Shown one piece after another: positions 5,895 through 6,325 of a stretch of 6,325 nt of DNA. The translations under genes were made by a program, and so were the position numbers. The DNA lies in the NCBI GenBank assembly GCA_946539765.1, contig CAMNHO010000036.1:1-6325 (forward strand), read 5' to 3'. Position 1 is the first letter of the stretch; each line of letters opens with the position of its first letter. The notes under the pieces were generated by a model. That model was given only the letters and a program-made list of their open reading frames with translations. It made no database searches and was not told where the DNA came from. The stretch is from UBA4312 sp002394635 (GTDB taxonomy: Bacteria; Bacillota_I; Bacilli_A; Erysipelotrichales; Erysipelotrichaceae).

Positions 5895-5923
5895 TTGTTA
5901 GATACCTTTATCTGTGTTACATT
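5895..5923 (+). promoter_or_regulatory. Candidate promoter of the flavodoxin-like gene
   Basis: TTGTTA (5895-5900, 4 of 6) and TACATT (5918-5923, 4 of 6) are 17 bp apart, and TG at 5915-5916 gives an extended -10 (TGnTACATT). It follows a terminator and precedes a gene with its own ribosome binding site, so a promoter is expected here. The boxes themselves are mediocre. Confidence 0.5.
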
Positions 5924-5943
5924 ATATAGCAAAGGAGAATAAA

Positions 5944-6325
5944 GTGATAGGAATATATTTAAGCGGCACCGGTAATACGAAACATTGTGTTGAAGAATTC
6001 GTGCATTTGATGGATGCCTCAGCGCAATGTCTGCCACTGGAGGATCCTCTGATTGTACGTTGTTTAGAGAATCAGGACACAATTGTTTTCGGTTACCCGA
6101 CACAGTTCTCCAACCTTCCTTTTATGGGGCGTGATTTTATCGTGAAAAACTGCTCTATATGGAAAGGAAAAAAAGTTTTTTGTGTTAATACACTGGGACT
6201 GTTCAGTGGTGACGGAACAGGGTGTGCTACAAGAATCCTGAAGAAGTATGGCGCTCACATTCTTGGTGGTCTGCAGATAAAAATGCCGGATTCTGTTTGT
6301 GACAGTAAGCTGTTGAAAAAGAGCA
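5944..6325 (+). CDS. Flavodoxin-like protein, probably EFR1-type flavodoxin/ferredoxin (5' part)
   Basis: The frame opens at GTG 5944, preceded by AAAGGAG (5931-5937) with 6-nt spacing, and is still open at the right edge after 127 codons, so the gene is cut by the window. Residues 3-13 carry the FMN phosphate-binding loop, a short beta strand then S-G-T-G-N-T (7-12), as in flavodoxins. 'FGYPTQFSNLP' (49-59) matches the second flavin-contacting loop, and 'NTLGLFSGDGTG' (82-93) the third. 'KYGAHILGGLQIKMPDS' (101-117) is typical of the EFR1 group, in which a flavodoxin domain is followed by a two-cluster 4Fe-4S ferredoxin domain; that second half would lie beyond the window and is not seen. 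Such proteins carry electrons in anaerobes, with partners unknown. It is transcribed separately from the upstream oxidoreductase, with a terminator between them. Flavodoxin fold confident; EFR1 assignment moderate. Confidence 0.8.
   Translation, partial: MIGIYLSGTGNTKHCVEEFVHLMDASAQCLPLEDPLIVRCLENQDTIVFGYPTQFSNLPFMGRDFIVKNCSIWKGKKVFCVNTLGLFSGDGTGCATRILKKYGAHILGGLQIKMPDSVCDSKLLKKS

Noticed and set aside
5879..6258. Two minus-strand frames (5879-6103 and 6064-6258)
   Set aside because: Both overlap the flavodoxin-like gene, whose FMN loop and ribosome binding site make the plus-strand reading far better supported.
1..6325. Frequent GATC/GGATCC-like words seen across the window as a possible repeat family
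   Set aside because: They are scattered within codons such as GGATCC, GGATCA and CTGATC with no regular spacing or conserved flanks, so they look like codon-usage effects.

Overview
The window looks like chromosomal DNA from a low-to-moderate GC anaerobic member of the Bacillota, possibly an Erysipelotrichia-type organism. The evidence is purine-rich Shine-Dalgarno sequences, tightly packed co-directional genes, short hairpin terminators followed by T-runs, a Cof-type HAD phosphatase, and a flavodoxin-like protein typical of anaerobes. The lineage is an inference. All eight genes I can support lie on the plus strand, and I see no tRNA, rRNA, CRISPR array, insertion sequence or prophage gene.

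Layout. (1) 1-1433: the 3' part of a divergent ketopantoate-reductase-like (ApbA/PanE superfamily) gene. It is joined by a 4-bp ATGA overlap to an alpha/beta hydrolase, and the pair ends at an intrinsic terminator (1406-1433). (2) 1431-4207: a promoter whose -35 overlaps that terminator's T-run, then three nearly touching genes: a YhhN/TMEM86-type membrane protein, a Cof-type HAD phosphatase and a GTPase with a C-terminal DUF697-like membrane-associating region. (3) 4208-5876: a 44-bp gap with a possible second promoter and a perfect 7-bp dyad. It is followed by a membrane-anchored helical-repeat protein of unknown function and a Gfo/Idh/MocA oxidoreductase, whose stop codon lies inside an intrinsic terminator. 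(4) 5877-6325: a new transcription unit starting a flavodoxin-like (EFR1-type) protein that runs off the right edge.

How the genes might work together. The first pair looks like a small-molecule metabolic module of unknown substrate. The middle block could be one transcript from about 1466 to 5876, since I see no terminator inside it. It mixes a lipid-related membrane enzyme family, a phosphatase, a membrane-linked GTPase and a membrane-anchored repeat protein. A role at the membrane is possible but unproven, because such housekeeping mixtures are common in compact Bacillota genomes.

The points most worth a second look are: the promoter geometry of the YhhN gene, which predicts a leaderless mRNA and conflicts with a TTG start; the missing catalytic lysine in the reductase-like protein; and the non-canonical G4 motif of the GTPase. 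I do not see a convincing new multi-gene system.
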